Below are positions 52,699 through 64,000 of a stretch of DNA of 64,000 nucleotides, piece by piece (positions within the stretch are counted from its first letter, which is position 1; each line of letters starts with the position of its first letter). The translations under genes and the position numbers were made by a program. This DNA comes from Noviherbaspirillum_A sp047237965. Lineage in GTDB: Bacteria; Pseudomonadota; Gammaproteobacteria; Burkholderiales; Burkholderiaceae_D. The notes beneath the pieces are model-generated. The model was not told the origin of the DNA and made no database searches. It saw only the letters and a program-made list of their open reading frames with translations. The stretch spans positions 3,348,001-3,412,000 of the forward strand of contig NZ_JBDFLX010000001.1 in assembly GCF_047237965.1 (NCBI RefSeq), in the 5' to 3' direction.

Positions 52699-53112
52699 CG
52701 ATGTACTCCTCAATCGGTCAGTCAACAGGCGAAAACGCCAGACGCCATGCGGGGCGTCGGGGTTGATGCAACGACGGGAATGCGGCTGATGCGGGAGGTG
52801 GTGCTACATCCGGAGCTTGTGCGTGCCGGGAAGCGATGCGCTTGCGTCATGTAGCGGCCATCCATCGGATGGCGTAGGCAGGTGGCGATCCTATGCCGTG
52901 ATGCAAGTCGCGCAAAAGACTGTTTGGTTCGTTAAACAATTGGCGGGAAGACTGACTGCGTTTCCTGCGCAGTGTGGGCTGCTACCGGTTCTGCGCCAGA
53001 TTTTGCGCCTGGTCAGTCTCTCGCTGACTGCCTGTTTCCAGCACCGCACGCAAGCCGGTTGGGCCGACATTCGTCACAGTCCCTCATTGCCTGCCCGGAT
53101 CGCAATGCCCGT
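52699..53112. other. 414 bp region between the T1SS genes and the paralogue array
   Basis: Contains a GACGCC/GGCGTC inverted repeat near 52741-52760 and a candidate minus-strand promoter (52888-52915), otherwise no gene or repeat I can recognise. It separates the tolC-like gene from paralogue D, both on the minus strand, so transcription may restart here. Confidence 0.5.
52888..52915 (-). promoter_or_regulatory. Putative promoter of the paralogue/RTX array
   Basis: Minus strand: -35 TTGCGC (52910-52915), 16 base spacer, -10 TAGGAT (52888-52893), about 190 bases upstream of the paralogue D start. Moderate match only. Confidence 0.35.
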
Positions 53113-54576
53113 TTACTTCGCCAGCGCCCAGCGACCCAGCCTGCCGGCCGCGGCGAGCAGCCGCAGTTTCGCCGATCGCCATTCGGCCTGGCAGCGCAGG
53201 CGCTCCTGTTGGGCATCGTCGTGGGCGCTTTGCGTGTTGAGCAGGTCCTGGATCGAGGCGGCATTGCGCTCGTATCTGCGTTGGACCGAATCGCGCGCAC
53301 GGCCGGCTGCGTCGAGCAGGCTTTGCGACATGTCCAGATTGGCCAGCGCGGCACGGGCATCGGCATGGGCCTGGGCCACTTGCAGCATGACCTGTCGTTG
53401 CGCATCACGCAGATCGGCTGCCTTTTGTTCGGCCCGTGCCTGGGCGTCGCGGATCCGGTAGGAATGGGAAAAGCCGTCGAACAGCGGAATGCTGAGCGTG
53501 ACGCCCACCGTGGTTTCCCTGGTATCGCGCAGGGCGCCCTGGTTGGGACGGCCATTGATATACAGCGCGCTGTTGAAATCCAGCCTGGGCAAGCCTTCGG
53601 CCTGAACGGCGGCGATGCCTTGGCGGGCGGCTGCCAGTTGCGCGCGCGCGGCCAGCAGCGCCGGGTGCGTGGCCTGAGCCTGCTCGAACCAGCTGTCGAG
53701 CTCGCGGCGCAGCACATGGTCCGGATCGGCGAGATCCGTGGCCAGCGTGAGGCGGCTGCCCGCCGGAATGCCAAGCGCAGACACCAGTGCTGCCAGTGCC
53801 CGACGATAGGCGCCTTCCGCGCGGCTGCGCTCCAGTCCTGCCCTGGCCAGCGCGGTGGCGGCCTGCAGGGTGTCGGTTTGCGCCGCGCCACCACGCAGCT
53901 CGCGCCGGGTCACCGTTTCCAGCATCGCCTCTGCCATGGCTTCCTGGCTTTGCCGCGCATCCCATGCGGCCTGTGCGGTCTGCGCGTCGAAATAGGCCTG
54001 CACCACCTCCGCCAGGACTTTCTGCACACTGGCATCGTGACTGGCGAGCGCGGCATCGAGCAGCAACCGTGCTGCGTCCGCGCTGGCTTGCCGGGCGCCA
54101 AAGTCAAACAGGCGCCAGTTCAGGCTGGCCGAGTAGGAAGAACTGGCAATGCCGACCGGGCCGTCTGGCATGCCAGACGTGCTCTGTCGGCTGTGCAGCC
54201 GGCTGGCGCTCAGGGAAAGGCTGGGCAGGAAGGCGGCCCTGGCCGTGCCGAGGCCGGCTGCCTGAATCCGGATCGCGGCCCAGGCGCCTTGCAGTTGCGG
54301 GCTATGACACAGCGCCAGGTCCACCGCGTCGGCCAGGCCCAGCGCCGCAGGCAAGGCCGGCTCGGCGGGGCATGGCGCCACATGGTCGTCGCCGGGCAGC
54401 GTGGCGCCGGTGGCGATCACGGGCGGCAGGGTTGACAATGGGTCGGCGTGCGGCGGGAAGATCTGGTGCGGCAGGGCTTGCGCGCTGGTCCCGGCGGCAT
54501 GGAACAGGGCCAGCGTCAATGCCAATGCCAGCGCAGCCATTTTTTGCCGCCGATGGCGTTGCCGTTCAACGTTCAT
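53113..54576 (-). CDS. TolC family outer membrane efflux protein
   Basis: 487 residues. Signal peptide at the N-terminus (hydrophobic ALALALTLALFHAAG), then the two-repeat OEP layout: LPAALGLADAVDLALCHSPQLQGAWAAIR opening the first half, similar helical hairpin pattern in the second half (SWFEQAQATHPALLAARAQLAAARQG), and ARAALANLDMSQSLLDAAGRA. Outer-membrane exit duct of the type I secretion system. Start overlaps the hlyD-like 3' end by 11 bases. Confidence 0.9.
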   Translation of the reverse strand: MNVERQRHRRQKMAALALALTLALFHAAGTSAQALPHQIFPPHADPLSTLPPVIATGATLPGDDHVAPCPAEPALPAALGLADAVDLALCHSPQLQGAWAAIRIQAAGLGTARAAFLPSLSLSASRLHSRQSTSGMPDGPVGIASSSYSASLNWRLFDFGARQASADAARLLLDAALASHDASVQKVLAEVVQAYFDAQTAQAAWDARQSQEAMAEAMLETVTRRELRGGAAQTDTLQAATALARAGLERSRAEGAYRRALAALVSALGIPAGSRLTLATDLADPDHVLRRELDSWFEQAQATHPALLAARAQLAAARQGIAAVQAEGLPRLDFNSALYINGRPNQGALRDTRETTVGVTLSIPLFDGFSHSYRIRDAQARAEQKAADLRDAQRQVMLQVAQAHADARAALANLDMSQSLLDAAGRARDSVQRRYERNAASIQDLLNTQSAHDDAQQERLRCQAEWRSAKLRLLAAAGRLGRWALAK

Positions 54577-55909
54577 GCAGCGCCTCCCTCCGGTGCTGCA
54601 TCAGCGGCGAGAGCACATAGGCAATGATGCGTCGTTCGCCGGTTCTGATTTCCACGTTGGCCGCCATGCCCGCGCTCAATGGCATGGCCTTGCCGTCGAC
54701 CATGATGCTGTCGCGCTGGAGCGCCACCCTGACTGCATAGATCAGCCCCTTCTTTTCGTCCTGCGTGGCGTCGCGCGAGACCTGCCGGACGATGGCCGGG
54801 ACCGTGCCATAGCGGGTGTAGTCAAAGGTGTCGATCTTGACCTCGGCATGCTGGCCTTCGTGCACGAAGCCAACGTCGCGGTTCTCGACAAAAGCCTCCA
54901 CTTCCAGGCGGTCTTCCCGCGGCACGATCTGCATCAGCGCTTGCGCGGCCGGCACGACGCCGCCGACGGTATGCACCGCCAGCTGCTGCACCGTGCCATC
55001 CACTGGCGCGGTCAGGCGCAGCAGCCGGCCATGCTCGCGAGCGCGACGGGCGTCCTGCCCGCTGGCGGCGGCCACGCGCTGGCCCTCGGCCCGGGCGTCC
55101 AGGGCATCCTTGCGCATCTGGGCAATCAGCGCGGCACGCTGGCTTCTGGCCTCGGCCAGATGACCGGCCAGCTCGATTCTGGCGCGCTCCTTGTCCTGCC
55201 AGGCATGCAATGCGACATCGCCCTGCTGCGCCAGCACCTTGTAGTCCTCCGCCTGTCTGGCCGCCAGCGGCAGCGCCGCCGCATGATGCGCAATGCTGTC
55301 ATCGATTTGCGCCAGCCTGGCCCGAAAGTCACGGTACTGGCCGTCGAGGTGGCGGCGCGCCGCTTCCCATTGAGCAGCCGGCACCGCCGGCAGCGGCGGC
55401 AGGCGGGGAGGCCGCAAGCCGTCGATGGCGGCTATCATGGCCTGCGACCGGGCCGCCAGCAGCATCGCGGCAGCGGCGTCGCCACTGGCCTTGTCATGTT
55501 CGGCATCCTGCATGCTGGTGTCGAGCTCGATGAGTAGGTCGCCCGCCTTGACTGACTGGCCCTCGCTGACATGCAGGGCGCGCACGCTTGCCACGTCCAC
55601 CGACCCGATGGTCTTGGTGCGCGCCGAAGGAATGATCTTGCCGTTGGCATTGACGATGATGTCCACTTGGCCCAGCACCGACCACAGCAGCACGAACAGC
55701 ACGATGGCCATCAGGATGCGGCCGGTCCAGCGCAAGGTGGGTGAGTCGGGCCGTTCCTGGAGCGCCAGGCCGGCGGGTAGAAACTCTGCTTCCTCGCGCT
55801 TGAGAAAGCCGGTGCGCATTGCATCGCGCTGCTTCCAGTAAAGCGCGAAGGTGCGGTAGTAGCGATCAAGCAGGCTGCTCAGGGCCTGCAGGCGATGACG
55901 GATGCTCAT
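54566..55909 (-). CDS. HlyD family type I secretion adaptor
   Basis: 447 residues. Cytoplasmic N-terminus, one membrane segment at about 60-80 (ILMAIVLFVLLWSVLGQVDI), GKIIPSARTKTIGSVDVASV lipoyl-like half motif, coiled-coil middle, and the C-terminal beta-barrel with VEAFVENRDVGFVHEGQHAEVKID, a HlyD signature. Start ATG 55909 overlaps the stop of the ABC transporter gene (ATGA). Bridges the inner-membrane transporter and the TolC-like protein. Confidence 0.92.
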   Translation of the reverse strand: MSIRHRLQALSSLLDRYYRTFALYWKQRDAMRTGFLKREEAEFLPAGLALQERPDSPTLRWTGRILMAIVLFVLLWSVLGQVDIIVNANGKIIPSARTKTIGSVDVASVRALHVSEGQSVKAGDLLIELDTSMQDAEHDKASGDAAAAMLLAARSQAMIAAIDGLRPPRLPPLPAVPAAQWEAARRHLDGQYRDFRARLAQIDDSIAHHAAALPLAARQAEDYKVLAQQGDVALHAWQDKERARIELAGHLAEARSQRAALIAQMRKDALDARAEGQRVAAASGQDARRAREHGRLLRLTAPVDGTVQQLAVHTVGGVVPAAQALMQIVPREDRLEVEAFVENRDVGFVHEGQHAEVKIDTFDYTRYGTVPAIVRQVSRDATQDEKKGLIYAVRVALQRDSIMVDGKAMPLSAGMAANVEIRTGERRIIAYVLSPLMQHRREALHER

Positions 55910-58137
55910 GGCGCCTTGTCCCCGCCACTGGCATGGTGAAGATGGACCGATTGCAGGCGGAAGAGATGGCTGTATATGCCTTCGGGTTGCCGGAGCAGCT
56001 CCTCGTGGCTGCCCGTCTGTACGATCTGGCCGCGCTCCAGCACCACGATCCGGCTGGCGTCACGCACGGCGCTCAAGCGGTGGGCAATGATGAGCACGGT
56101 ACGCCCGGCGCAAATCTGCCGCATGTTGTCCTGGATGATGCTTTCCGATTCATAGTCCAGGGCACTGGTGGCTTCGTCGAAGATCAGAATGCGCGGATTG
56201 CCAATCAGCGCGCGCGCGATCGCAATGCGCTGGCGCTGTCCGCCGGACAGGCCGGTGCCGTGTTCGCCCACCAGCGTGTCATAGCCTTCCGGCAGTTCGC
56301 AGATGAAGCCGTGCGCGCCGGCCAGCCGGGCCGCTTCGATGATGCGTTCAATCGGCATGGTTGGATCGGCCAGCGCAATGTTGTCTCTGACGGAACAGGA
56401 AAACAGGGTGTTTTCCTGCAGGACCACGCCGATCTGCTGGCGCAGCGAGGCGGTGTCGATGATGGCGATATCCTGGCCATCCACCAGCACCCGGCCCCGG
56501 TCGGGAACGTAAAGCCGCTGCACCAGCTTGGTCAGCGTGCTCTTGCCCGAGCCGGAACGTCCGACGATGCCGATGACTTCGCCCGGTCTGATGCGCAACT
56601 GCACCTGGCGAATTACATCGGGCGCATCGGCGTGATAACGAAAGGACAGCTGATCGAATTCGATAGCGCCGGCGATGCGCGGAATGCGGGTCTTGCGGCC
56701 GCTGACTTCGGTTTGGGCATTGAGCACGTCGCCCAGCCGGCTCATGGAAATGCCTACTTGCTGGAATTCGTTCCAGAGCTGGGCCAGCCGTAGAATCGGC
56801 GAGGAAACCTGGCCGGCCAGCATGTTGAATGCCACCAGTTCGCCCACGCTGAGCTTGTTGTCGATCACCAGCAGCGCGCCCAGCCACATGATGGCGGCTG
56901 TCACCAGCTTGGAGATGAGGCTCACGCCGCCGCTGGCCAGGAGGCTGATGTTGGCGCTCGATAGTCCGGCCGCCACGTAAGCGGCCAGTTGCTTGTCCCA
57001 CTTGCGCTGCCAGCAGGGCTCGACGGCCATCGCCTTGACCGTCTCGATGCCGGCCAGCGTCTCCACCAGGAAGGCCTGGTTTTCCGCGCCCCGGTTGAAC
57101 TTGTCGTTGAGCCTGGCCCGCAACAGGGGCGTGCACAGGAAGGACAATGCCAGATAGGCCGGAATGGATAGCACCACGATCAACGTCAGCTGCGGGCTGT
57201 ACCACAGCATGACGCCGAGGAAGACAACGGAAAATACGCTGTCGAGCAACAGCGTGATCGCATTGCCAGTTAGGAAAGCGCGGATATTCTCCAGTTCGCG
57301 GATGCGGGCAACCGAGTCGCCCACCCGGCGCGCCTGGAAATAACGAATGGGCAGGCCCAGCAGATGCCCGAACAGCCGTGTGCCCAGTTCGACATCGATC
57401 TTGCTGCTGGTGTGCGCAAACGCGGCGCTGCGTATGCCAGAGAGCAAAGCCTCGAACACCGTGGCGGCGATCAGGCCGATGGCGATCACGTTCAGGGTTT
57501 TCATGGCATGGTTGACCAGAACCTTGTCCATCACGACCTGGAAGAACAGGGGCGTGACCAGGCCGATGATTTGCAGCACGAGTGAAATCAGCAGCACCTC
57601 GCCGAGCGTCTTGCGGTACTTCACCACCGCCGGGATGAACCAGCTAAAGTCGAACCGCGCCATGGCGCCTGCAAAGCTGGCCCTGCTCGTGAAATAAATC
57701 AGTTCACCGGTCCACTGCGCCATGAAGGCATGCAGCTCGATGACTTCCGGCGGCTGGCCCGGGCGCTGGACGAGGACACGGGCTGGCGTGTGCTGCCTGT
57801 CCACCCGGCCGAGGATGAAGCTACGCCCAGCATGGTCCATGGCTATCGCTGGCAGCGGGGCTTGTTCCAGGCGATCCGGATCCTGCTTCACAAGTCTTGC
57901 CTTCATCCCGATTTCTCTGGCCGCCAGCAGGATGGCCTGCGTGCTGAAAGCTTCCTGCCCGAACTGGTGCCGCAACTGCGCCGCATCGGCCGCGATGCCA
58001 TGCAGCTTGCTCATCATGAGCAGGCATTGCAGGCCGGTGTCGGTGTCGTGCGCATGATTAAGCGCGTCCGCAGCCAGGGATGGGGCGTTGGTTGACGCGG
58101 TATTGCACTGCCCGGGAATGTCATGGGGGTTTGGCAT
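55906..58137 (-). CDS. Type I secretion ABC transporter with C39-like domain (HlyB type)
   Basis: 743 residues from ATG 58137 (MPNPHDIPG); a GTG at 58200 in frame is an alternative, and neither has a strong ribosome site. N-terminal C39-like domain: at the catalytic position the sequence is DTGLQCLLMM, with Thr34 in place of the cysteine, so it should bind but not cleave, as in HlyB-type transporters for RTX proteins. Then six membrane segments, and an ATPase domain with Walker A GRSGSGKST (Lys532), signature LSGGQRQRIAIARAL and Walker B ILIFDEATSALD. First gene of the secretion locus, upstream of the RTX gene. Confidence 0.92.
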   Translation of the reverse strand: MPNPHDIPGQCNTASTNAPSLAADALNHAHDTDTGLQCLLMMSKLHGIAADAAQLRHQFGQEAFSTQAILLAAREIGMKARLVKQDPDRLEQAPLPAIAMDHAGRSFILGRVDRQHTPARVLVQRPGQPPEVIELHAFMAQWTGELIYFTSRASFAGAMARFDFSWFIPAVVKYRKTLGEVLLISLVLQIIGLVTPLFFQVVMDKVLVNHAMKTLNVIAIGLIAATVFEALLSGIRSAAFAHTSSKIDVELGTRLFGHLLGLPIRYFQARRVGDSVARIRELENIRAFLTGNAITLLLDSVFSVVFLGVMLWYSPQLTLIVVLSIPAYLALSFLCTPLLRARLNDKFNRGAENQAFLVETLAGIETVKAMAVEPCWQRKWDKQLAAYVAAGLSSANISLLASGGVSLISKLVTAAIMWLGALLVIDNKLSVGELVAFNMLAGQVSSPILRLAQLWNEFQQVGISMSRLGDVLNAQTEVSGRKTRIPRIAGAIEFDQLSFRYHADAPDVIRQVQLRIRPGEVIGIVGRSGSGKSTLTKLVQRLYVPDRGRVLVDGQDIAIIDTASLRQQIGVVLQENTLFSCSVRDNIALADPTMPIERIIEAARLAGAHGFICELPEGYDTLVGEHGTGLSGGQRQRIAIARALIGNPRILIFDEATSALDYESESIIQDNMRQICAGRTVLIIAHRLSAVRDASRIVVLERGQIVQTGSHEELLRQPEGIYSHLFRLQSVHLHHASGGDKAP

Positions 58138-58200
58138 GTCAATGAGCGATGGCTTGTTTGCATTGCGGTCCGTGCGGTTCTTGCCGGCCGGACCAAACAC

Positions 58201-58646
58201 GGTTTAATGGTTGCGAGAAGGCAACTGATAAATCGCAATCTGCTTATAGCGGTTACATGGAAAAGCGCAAGGGAACGACCTGATGGGCACCATCAGGCAG
58301 GTCAGACTACGTAATGTGAAGGCCGGTAATTGCAGCGCCAGATCCTGGCATGGGCGGGTGGCACGCTTCGCGCACACTGTTTGCACAGACGCCGGACGTC
58401 ATGGGCTTGGCAGGTCGTGTCCAGGCAAATCGAGGCGCAAGGTTAAATCGATCTTCTTACGCAGGGAAAAGATGTTTATGTGTGAAAACATTCGCAGGGT
58501 CAACCGGTCATATCAACGTTCTAAGTGATATGGCGCACCATTCATGCTGCGGCGTTGCCGCATACTGAACTTCGTCCGATCGTCTCCGCCGGAACTGTTC
58601 ATTTCCGGCGCTGTCCGTTGAAAGAGGGAAAACAACAGAAGAGCTC
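58201..58646. other. Divergent control region between the T1SS and trehalose genes
   Basis: About 446 to 509 bases (depending on the transporter start) with no gene. It contains the hairpin at 58279-58297 and AT-richer stretches near 58440-58530. I saw no good promoter hexamers, although this must drive both divergent operons. Confidence 0.5.
58279..58297. promoter_or_regulatory. Perfect inverted repeat CCTGATGG/CCATCAGG
   Basis: 8 bp arms with 3-base loop, in the divergent region upstream of both the secretion transporter and otsA. Could be an operator or an RNA hairpin in either leader. Confidence 0.5.
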
Positions 58647-60905
<2,259 letters not shown>

Positions 60906-60906
60906 G

Positions 60907-61704
60907 ATGAGCGACCTCTTCGACCAGGCGGGCATGCGCCGCCTCGACCAGATCGTGCAGCCCGGCATGCTGTGCGTGTTCGACTTCGACGGCACGCTAT
61001 CGCCCATCGTGCCCCAGCCCGACAGCGCCTGCCTGCCGCCCGAGGTGCGCGAGCGGCTGGTGCGCCTGACCAGCCTGGCACCGGTGGCCATCCTCACCGG
61101 CCGCTCGCTGACGGACATCCACAAGCGGCTTGGCTTCGAGCCGCATTACGTGGTCGGCAACCACGGCCTGGAAGGCGTTCCGGGCTGGGAAGCCAGAAGC
61201 AGCCGTTACGCGGCCGACTGCGCGGCATGGCGCCAGGCGCTGGAGCTTGCGCTGCGCGACCGGCAGCGCTTCGATCCGGGCATCCGACTGGAAGACAAGC
61301 ACTATTCCCTGTCCATCCACTATCGCATGGCGCGCGATCCGGCATTGGCCGAGCGGCGCCTGTCGGCGCTGTTTGCGACGCTGTCGCCGCCGCCGCGCGT
61401 GGTGGCCGGCAAGTATGTCTATAGCCTCATGCCGCAGGACGCCACCCACAAGGGCCATGCGCTGGAAGAGCTGATGCAGCAGACCGGCGCGGCCACTGCG
61501 ATCTACGTGGGCGACGATGTCACTGATGAGGATGTGTTCCGTCTGAAGCGGCCCGACCTGCTGACGGTGCGCATCGAGCCGCATCCCGACACCGCCGCCG
61601 AATTTCACCTGCCGGCCATGCCGGACATCGTGCGCCTGCTGGACGAGCTGGTATGCCGGCTCGCGCGGCAGTCGCAGGCACTTTCCAACAGGACCCCCGC
61701 ATGA
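60907..61704 (+). CDS. otsB: Trehalose-6-phosphate phosphatase
   Basis: 265-residue HAD-family phosphatase that releases trehalose. Nucleophile Asp26 and acid/base Asp28 in VFDFDGTLSP, later GDDVTDEDVF with the metal-binding Asp pair, and YVVGNHGLEG of the cap region. Starts 1 base after otsA stops. Pairs with OtsA as the usual two-step route. Confidence 0.95.
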   Translation: MSDLFDQAGMRRLDQIVQPGMLCVFDFDGTLSPIVPQPDSACLPPEVRERLVRLTSLAPVAILTGRSLTDIHKRLGFEPHYVVGNHGLEGVPGWEARSSRYAADCAAWRQALELALRDRQRFDPGIRLEDKHYSLSIHYRMARDPALAERRLSALFATLSPPPRVVAGKYVYSLMPQDATHKGHALEELMQQTGAATAIYVGDDVTDEDVFRLKRPDLLTVRIEPHPDTAAEFHLPAMPDIVRLLDELVCRLARQSQALSNRTPA

Positions 61705-63488
61705 ATACACTCGACCTCGGACTGATCGGCAACTCCCGCACCAATGCACTGATCGACAAGAACGCTTCCATCGTCTGGTGGTGCTATCCCTATTTCGACA
61801 GCGACCCGCTGTGCAGCGCGCTGCTGCAGGGCGAGCGCAAGGAAGACGGCCATGGCAGCATCGACGTGGTGTTCGAGCATTCCCGTCTGGTGGAGCAGCG
61901 CTACGAGCGCAACTCGGCCATTCTGGTGACCCGGTTTCAGGACGATGCCGGCAACGCCATCGAGGTAACCGACTTCGCGCCGCGCTTCCGGCTGCACGGC
62001 CGCCTGTTCTCGCCGTCGATGCTGGTGCGCATCGTGCGCCGCACCGCCGGCCGGCCGCGCATTGCGCTGCGGGTGCGGCCCTCCGTGGACTATGGCCGGG
62101 CGCGCGCCGAGACCCGCTGCGGCGCGCATCATATTTCCTATGTCGGCTCCGCCCAGTCCATGCGCCTGACCACGGACGCCGCCATTACCGCGATCACCGA
62201 TGAAAAGCCGTTCTTCCTGCAGGACTCGGTGACCCTGCTGATGGGGCCGGATGAAACCGTGGCCGGCTCGGCGCGCGAGGTGGGCCGCTCCTTCCACGAG
62301 CAGACCCTGGGCTACTGGCGCAACTGGGTGCGCAACCTGGCGATTCCCTTCGAGTGGCAGGACGTGACGATACGCGCGGCCATTACCCTGAAGCTCAATG
62401 CCTTCGACGATTCCGGCGCGGTGATTGCCGCAGTCACCACCTCGATACCCGAAGCGCCCCATAGCCGGCGCAACTGGGACTACCGCTTCTGCTGGCTGCG
62501 CGACGCCTACTTCGTGGTCAATGCCTTGAACAGCCTGGGCGCCACCGGCACCATGGAGCGCTATCTCGACTACATCCTGAACATCATCGCCGACAGCCGC
62601 GACGCGCCGCTGCAGCCGGTGTATGGCATACGGCGCGAGGCGGTGCTGGAAGAGCGGGAAGAGCCGCACCTGGCGGGCTATCGCGGCATGGGGCCGGTGC
62701 GGGTCGGCAATTCGGCTTACTTCCAGGTGCAGAACGACGTGTTCGGCGCGGCGGTGATGGCCAGTACCCATGCCTTCTTCGACACCCGCATGGAGCGGCC
62801 GGCCGGGCACCAGATGTTCCAGGACCTGGAGCGCCTGGGCGAACAGGCCATTTTGAACTACAACGTGCCCGACGCCGGCATCTGGGAGCTGCGCGGCCAG
62901 AAGCGGGTGCATACCTTCTCCAGCATGATGTGCTGGGCCGCCTGCGACCGGCTCGCCACCATCGCCGCGCGCCTGGGCCTGGACGAGCGCGCTGCCTACT
63001 GGGGCGGCCATGCGCAGGAGATCCACCGCGTGATCTGCGAGTCGGCATGGAACGAGGAACTGGGCAGCTTCGTCTCCACCTTCGGCGGCGACCGCCTCGA
63101 TGCCAGCCTGCTGCTGATGGGTGAATTCCAGTTCCTGGCGGCCGACGATCCGCGCTTTGCCAGCACGGTGCACGCTACCGAGAAGCATCTGAAGCGCGGC
63201 GAATTCCTGTTGCGCTATGACGAGGAAGACGATTTCGGCCTGCCGGAAACCGCCTTCCTGGTCTGCACGCTGTGGTGGATCCTGGCGCTGGCGCAGATCG
63301 GCGAGAAGGAGAGGGCGCGCAGCCTGTTTGAAAAGGTGCTGGACCGCCGCAATCATCTCGGCCTGCTGTCGGAAGACGTGGCGCCCGAGAGCGGCGAGAT
63401 GTGGGGCAACTTCCCGCAGACCTACAGCATGGTGGGCCTGATCCAGTGCGCGGCCCGCCTCTCGATTTCCTGGGACGACGCTTACTGA
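61701..63488 (+). CDS. Glycoside hydrolase family 15 protein
   Basis: 595 residues. The start ATG 61701 overlaps the otsB stop. GH15 features: N-terminal beta-sandwich (LGLIGNSRTNALIDKNASIVWWCYPYFD split here as its start), (alpha/alpha)6 barrel with RRNWDYRFCWLRDA, HLAGYRGMGPVRVGN (catalytic-acid region) and SGEMWGNFPQTYSMVG. Members hydrolyse glucans or trehalose; betaproteobacterial homologues next to otsBA are often annotated as glucoamylase or trehalase, which is not decided here. Confidence 0.92.
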   Translation: MNTLDLGLIGNSRTNALIDKNASIVWWCYPYFDSDPLCSALLQGERKEDGHGSIDVVFEHSRLVEQRYERNSAILVTRFQDDAGNAIEVTDFAPRFRLHGRLFSPSMLVRIVRRTAGRPRIALRVRPSVDYGRARAETRCGAHHISYVGSAQSMRLTTDAAITAITDEKPFFLQDSVTLLMGPDETVAGSAREVGRSFHEQTLGYWRNWVRNLAIPFEWQDVTIRAAITLKLNAFDDSGAVIAAVTTSIPEAPHSRRNWDYRFCWLRDAYFVVNALNSLGATGTMERYLDYILNIIADSRDAPLQPVYGIRREAVLEEREEPHLAGYRGMGPVRVGNSAYFQVQNDVFGAAVMASTHAFFDTRMERPAGHQMFQDLERLGEQAILNYNVPDAGIWELRGQKRVHTFSSMMCWAACDRLATIAARLGLDERAAYWGGHAQEIHRVICESAWNEELGSFVSTFGGDRLDASLLLMGEFQFLAADDPRFASTVHATEKHLKRGEFLLRYDEEDDFGLPETAFLVCTLWWILALAQIGEKERARSLFEKVLDRRNHLGLLSEDVAPESGEMWGNFPQTYSMVGLIQCAARLSISWDDAY

Positions 63489-63499
63489 TGGGAGCGAGC

Positions 63500-64000
63500 A
63501 TGAACAAAAGAAGCCTGGTAGGCGCCCTGGACATCGGCGGCACCAAGATCGCGGCCAGCATCGCCAATGCCAATGGCCCCCTGGCCCGCGTGACCGAACC
63601 CACGCCCAAGAGCGGCACGCCGGATACGGTGGCGCGCCAGTGCATCGCGATGCTGCATGCTGCCTGCGACCAGGCCGGCGTGCCGCGCGAGGCGATCGAC
63701 GCGGTAGGCGTGTCGTCGGCCGGGCCGTTCGCGCAGGTCGACGGCATGCTGGGCCTGGCCTCGCCCAATATCTGCGGCGGCCAGGCGCAGTCGGCCGACC
63801 TGCCCAACGACTGGGTGGTGATTCCGCTGGAGGGCCCGCTGCGCGAGCAGTTCGCCACGGTGGCCATCGAAAACGACTGCGTCTCCGCGCTGGTGGCCGA
63901 GCGCACCTTCGGCGCAGTGCAGGGCGAGCCCAATTGCGTCTATGTGACCTGGAGCACCGGCATCGGCTTCGGCTTCTGCGTGGACGGCCATATCCTGCAC
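63500..64000 (+). CDS. ROK family sugar kinase, 5' part (partial)
   Basis: 167 codons to the right edge. Opens with GALDIGGTKIAASIAN (phosphate-1 loop of ROK kinases) and continues with AVGVSSAGPFAQVDGM, then ENDCVSALVAERTFG and VYVTWSTGIGFGFCVDG (ATP and substrate region). GGGAGC precedes the ATG. Likely glucokinase-like, to phosphorylate glucose released by trehalose or glucan cleavage; the diagnostic ROK zinc motif lies outside the window. Confidence 0.9.
   Translation, partial: MNKRSLVGALDIGGTKIAASIANANGPLARVTEPTPKSGTPDTVARQCIAMLHAACDQAGVPREAIDAVGVSSAGPFAQVDGMLGLASPNICGGQAQSADLPNDWVVIPLEGPLREQFATVAIENDCVSALVAERTFGAVQGEPNCVYVTWSTGIGFGFCVDGHILH

Overview
The window reads as chromosomal DNA of a high-GC betaproteobacterium, most likely a member of the Burkholderiales close to Oxalobacteraceae. 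This rests on the gene families (LiuR-type MerR regulator, AceK, bioAFDB, LivFGHMK-type transporter with acyl-CoA ligases, otsA/otsB/GH15), on GC-rich codon use and on long antisense shadow frames. Genus is not determinable from the sequence alone. No rRNA, tRNA, transposase, integrase or CRISPR array was seen.

Layout. 1-1190: end of a SPOR-domain protein, then dsbA with a terminator. 1333-2127, 11237-12148 and 28572-29532: three copies of an unusual repeat element. Each is a pair of inverted ~255 bp units rich in hairpins, flanked by hexamer (TTGCAG-like) arrays and sometimes by 33 bp tandem repeats. 2194-11153: SDR, cobalamin-binding protein, HTH regulator, MBL-fold hydrolase divergent from a LiuR-like MerR regulator, isovaleryl-CoA dehydrogenase, aceK, thiolase and a second SDR. 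12195-22534: a long run of plus-strand genes with acyl-CoA dehydrogenase, HCCA-isomerase-like protein, rhodanese, YchJ-like protein, the complete bioA-bioF-bioD-bioB operon, hydroxyacid reductase, HMG-CoA lyase and small proteins. 22741-24837: outer-membrane barrel, nitronate-monooxygenase-like enzyme, DUF1330. 24952-26247: an unrecognised single-pass membrane protein on the minus strand.

26409-35734 (minus) is an operon for uptake and CoA-activation of an organic acid: fatty-acyl-CoA ligase, LivG, LivH, LivM, substrate-binding protein, LivF and a PaaK-like ligase. It is interrupted by the third repeat element, and a Crp/Fnr regulator is transcribed divergently.

36815-58137 (minus) is a type I secretion locus. 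HlyB-like ABC transporter, HlyD-like adaptor and TolC-like protein are followed by four tandem paralogues of a six-cysteine secreted protein of unknown function, then by a ~3,636-residue RTX protein carrying a subtilase domain and a P domain. Between the paralogues sit three 25-codon leader ORFs that copy the RTX gene start and overlap the next gene, which suggests translational coupling.

58647-64000 (plus) is a trehalose/glucan cluster: a membrane-anchored OtsA with an extra N-terminal extracytoplasmic domain, OtsB, a GH15 family hydrolase and the start of a ROK-family kinase.

The most unusual features are the repeat element, whose stems show compensatory base changes between copies, and the RTX locus with its tandem six-cysteine paralogues and coupled mini-ORFs.
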